Source: Alteromonas gilva
GTDB taxonomy: Bacteria; Pseudomonadota; Gammaproteobacteria; Enterobacterales; Alteromonadaceae
Direction of reading: 5' to 3'
DNA length: 64,000 bases
NCBI RefSeq assembly: GCF_028595265.1
Contig: NZ_JAQQXP010000001.1
Location: forward strand, 186,001 to 250,000
Part shown: positions 63,707-64,000 of the stretch, piece after piece
Position numbering within the stretch: the first letter of the stretch is position 1
How the letters are laid out: each line of letters starts with the position of its first letter
Made by a program: the position numbers and the translations under genes
The notes under the pieces: generated by a model
Database searches by the model: none
The model's input: the letters and a program-made list of their open reading frames with translations, nothing else
Told to the model about the DNA's origin: nothing

Positions 63707-64000
63707 ATGGAATCAAGCACTATCACTAAAACTTATCTGGCTATTCGAGACTTACTTGCAGAGCGTATCGATAAAGATATTTATTGCGAGAATCAGAAGC
63801 TACCTTCTGAGCGTGTACTTGCCGAGGAGCTCAAGACTACGCGGTTGACGTTAAGAGATGCACTGTCGCAATTAGAAACAGAGGGTCGCGTATTTAGAAT
63901 GGACCGAAGAGGTTGGTTTGTTGCCGGCCGACGGTTGGTGTTTAACCCAGTATTAGACAAAGGGTTTATGACCAATGTTTCGGATCAGGGAATGGTGCCT
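63707..64000 (+). CDS. GntR family (HutC/UTRA, PhnR/PhnF-like) transcriptional regulator, 3'-truncated
   Basis: 98 codons visible from ATG 63707, open to the window end. The N-terminal winged helix is complete: TYLAIRDLLAERID, then LPSERVLAEELKTTRLTLRD and LSQLETEGRVFRMD. It is followed by RRGWFVAGRRLVFNP, the linker pattern seen at the start of UTRA domains of phosphonate regulators (PhnR/PhnF), so the missing part is expected to be UTRA. It is divergent from the TonB receptor across operator copy 2 and is the likely regulator of the whole locus. The ligand is probably the phosphonate itself. Confidence 0.88.
   Translation, partial: MESSTITKTYLAIRDLLAERIDKDIYCENQKLPSERVLAEELKTTRLTLRDALSQLETEGRVFRMDRRGWFVAGRRLVFNPVLDKGFMTNVSDQGMVP

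Noticed and set aside
1..64000. CRISPR arrays, prophage, insertion sequences, rRNA or tRNA genes
   Set aside because: No regularly spaced repeats, transposase or integrase frames, or RNA gene patterns were seen on either strand.

Overview
The window looks like chromosomal DNA of a marine gammaproteobacterium of the Alteromonadaceae (Alteromonas/Salinimonas/Aestuariibacter-like). This rests on the protein families and on gene neighbourhoods shared with E. coli (tex near greB; fkpA-slyX; yheV-yheS-yheT-yheU; nudE-yrfG; hslR-hslO-pckA). The genus is inference; no rRNA or tRNA gene is present to anchor it. I see no prophage, insertion sequence or CRISPR array.

Layout. 1-5.6 kb: end of a cytochrome c oxidase locus (coxC, a DUF2909 protein, SURF1, an unnamed Sco-like membrane protein, ctaA, ctaB, SCO) followed by a GNAT gene. 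5.6-15 kb: polysaccharide deacetylase, MATE exporter, nfuA, a secreted M14 carboxypeptidase, comF/bioH, and a pair of genes ending in a SprA-type putative metalloprotease. 15-21 kb: tex, a secreted S9 peptidase, greB, a small membrane protein. 21-29 kb: fkpA, WD40 lipoprotein-slyX, YqiJ-like, ygjV, yheV, yheS, TIGR02444, yheT, yheU. 29-36 kb: a small outer-membrane barrel, opgGH (osmoregulated periplasmic glucans), a diguanylate cyclase, a small lipoprotein. 36-39.8 kb: YceI, cysQ-nudE, yrfG-yjjX. 39.8-51.2 kb: a complete type II secretion operon gspC-N read on the minus strand, sitting between yrfG/yjjX and hslR, genes that are close neighbours in E. coli. 51.3-54.7 kb: hslR, hslO, pckA.

54.7-64 kb is the most interesting part: a probable organophosphonate uptake and oxidative C-P cleavage locus. 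A PhyH-family Fe(II)/2-oxoglutarate oxygenase of PhnY/TmpA type and an HD-domain oxygenase of PhnZ/TmpB type would hydroxylate and then cleave a 2-substituted ethylphosphonate. Around them are a TonB-dependent receptor, a lipid-anchored phosphodiesterase with chitobiase-C-terminal-like and PA14 domains, a ureidoglycolate-lyase-like protein, a HAD-IB phosphatase, a 12-TM MFS-like permease, and a GntR/UTRA regulator of PhnR/PhnF type cut by the window end. The same perfect 12-bp palindrome TGGTATATACCA, which contains the GTnTAnAC core of this regulator class, lies in both divergent promoter regions of the locus, so one regulator probably controls the whole set. The combination of surface phosphodiesterase, AllA-like protein and HAD with a PhnY/PhnZ pair is one I do not recognise as a described pathway.
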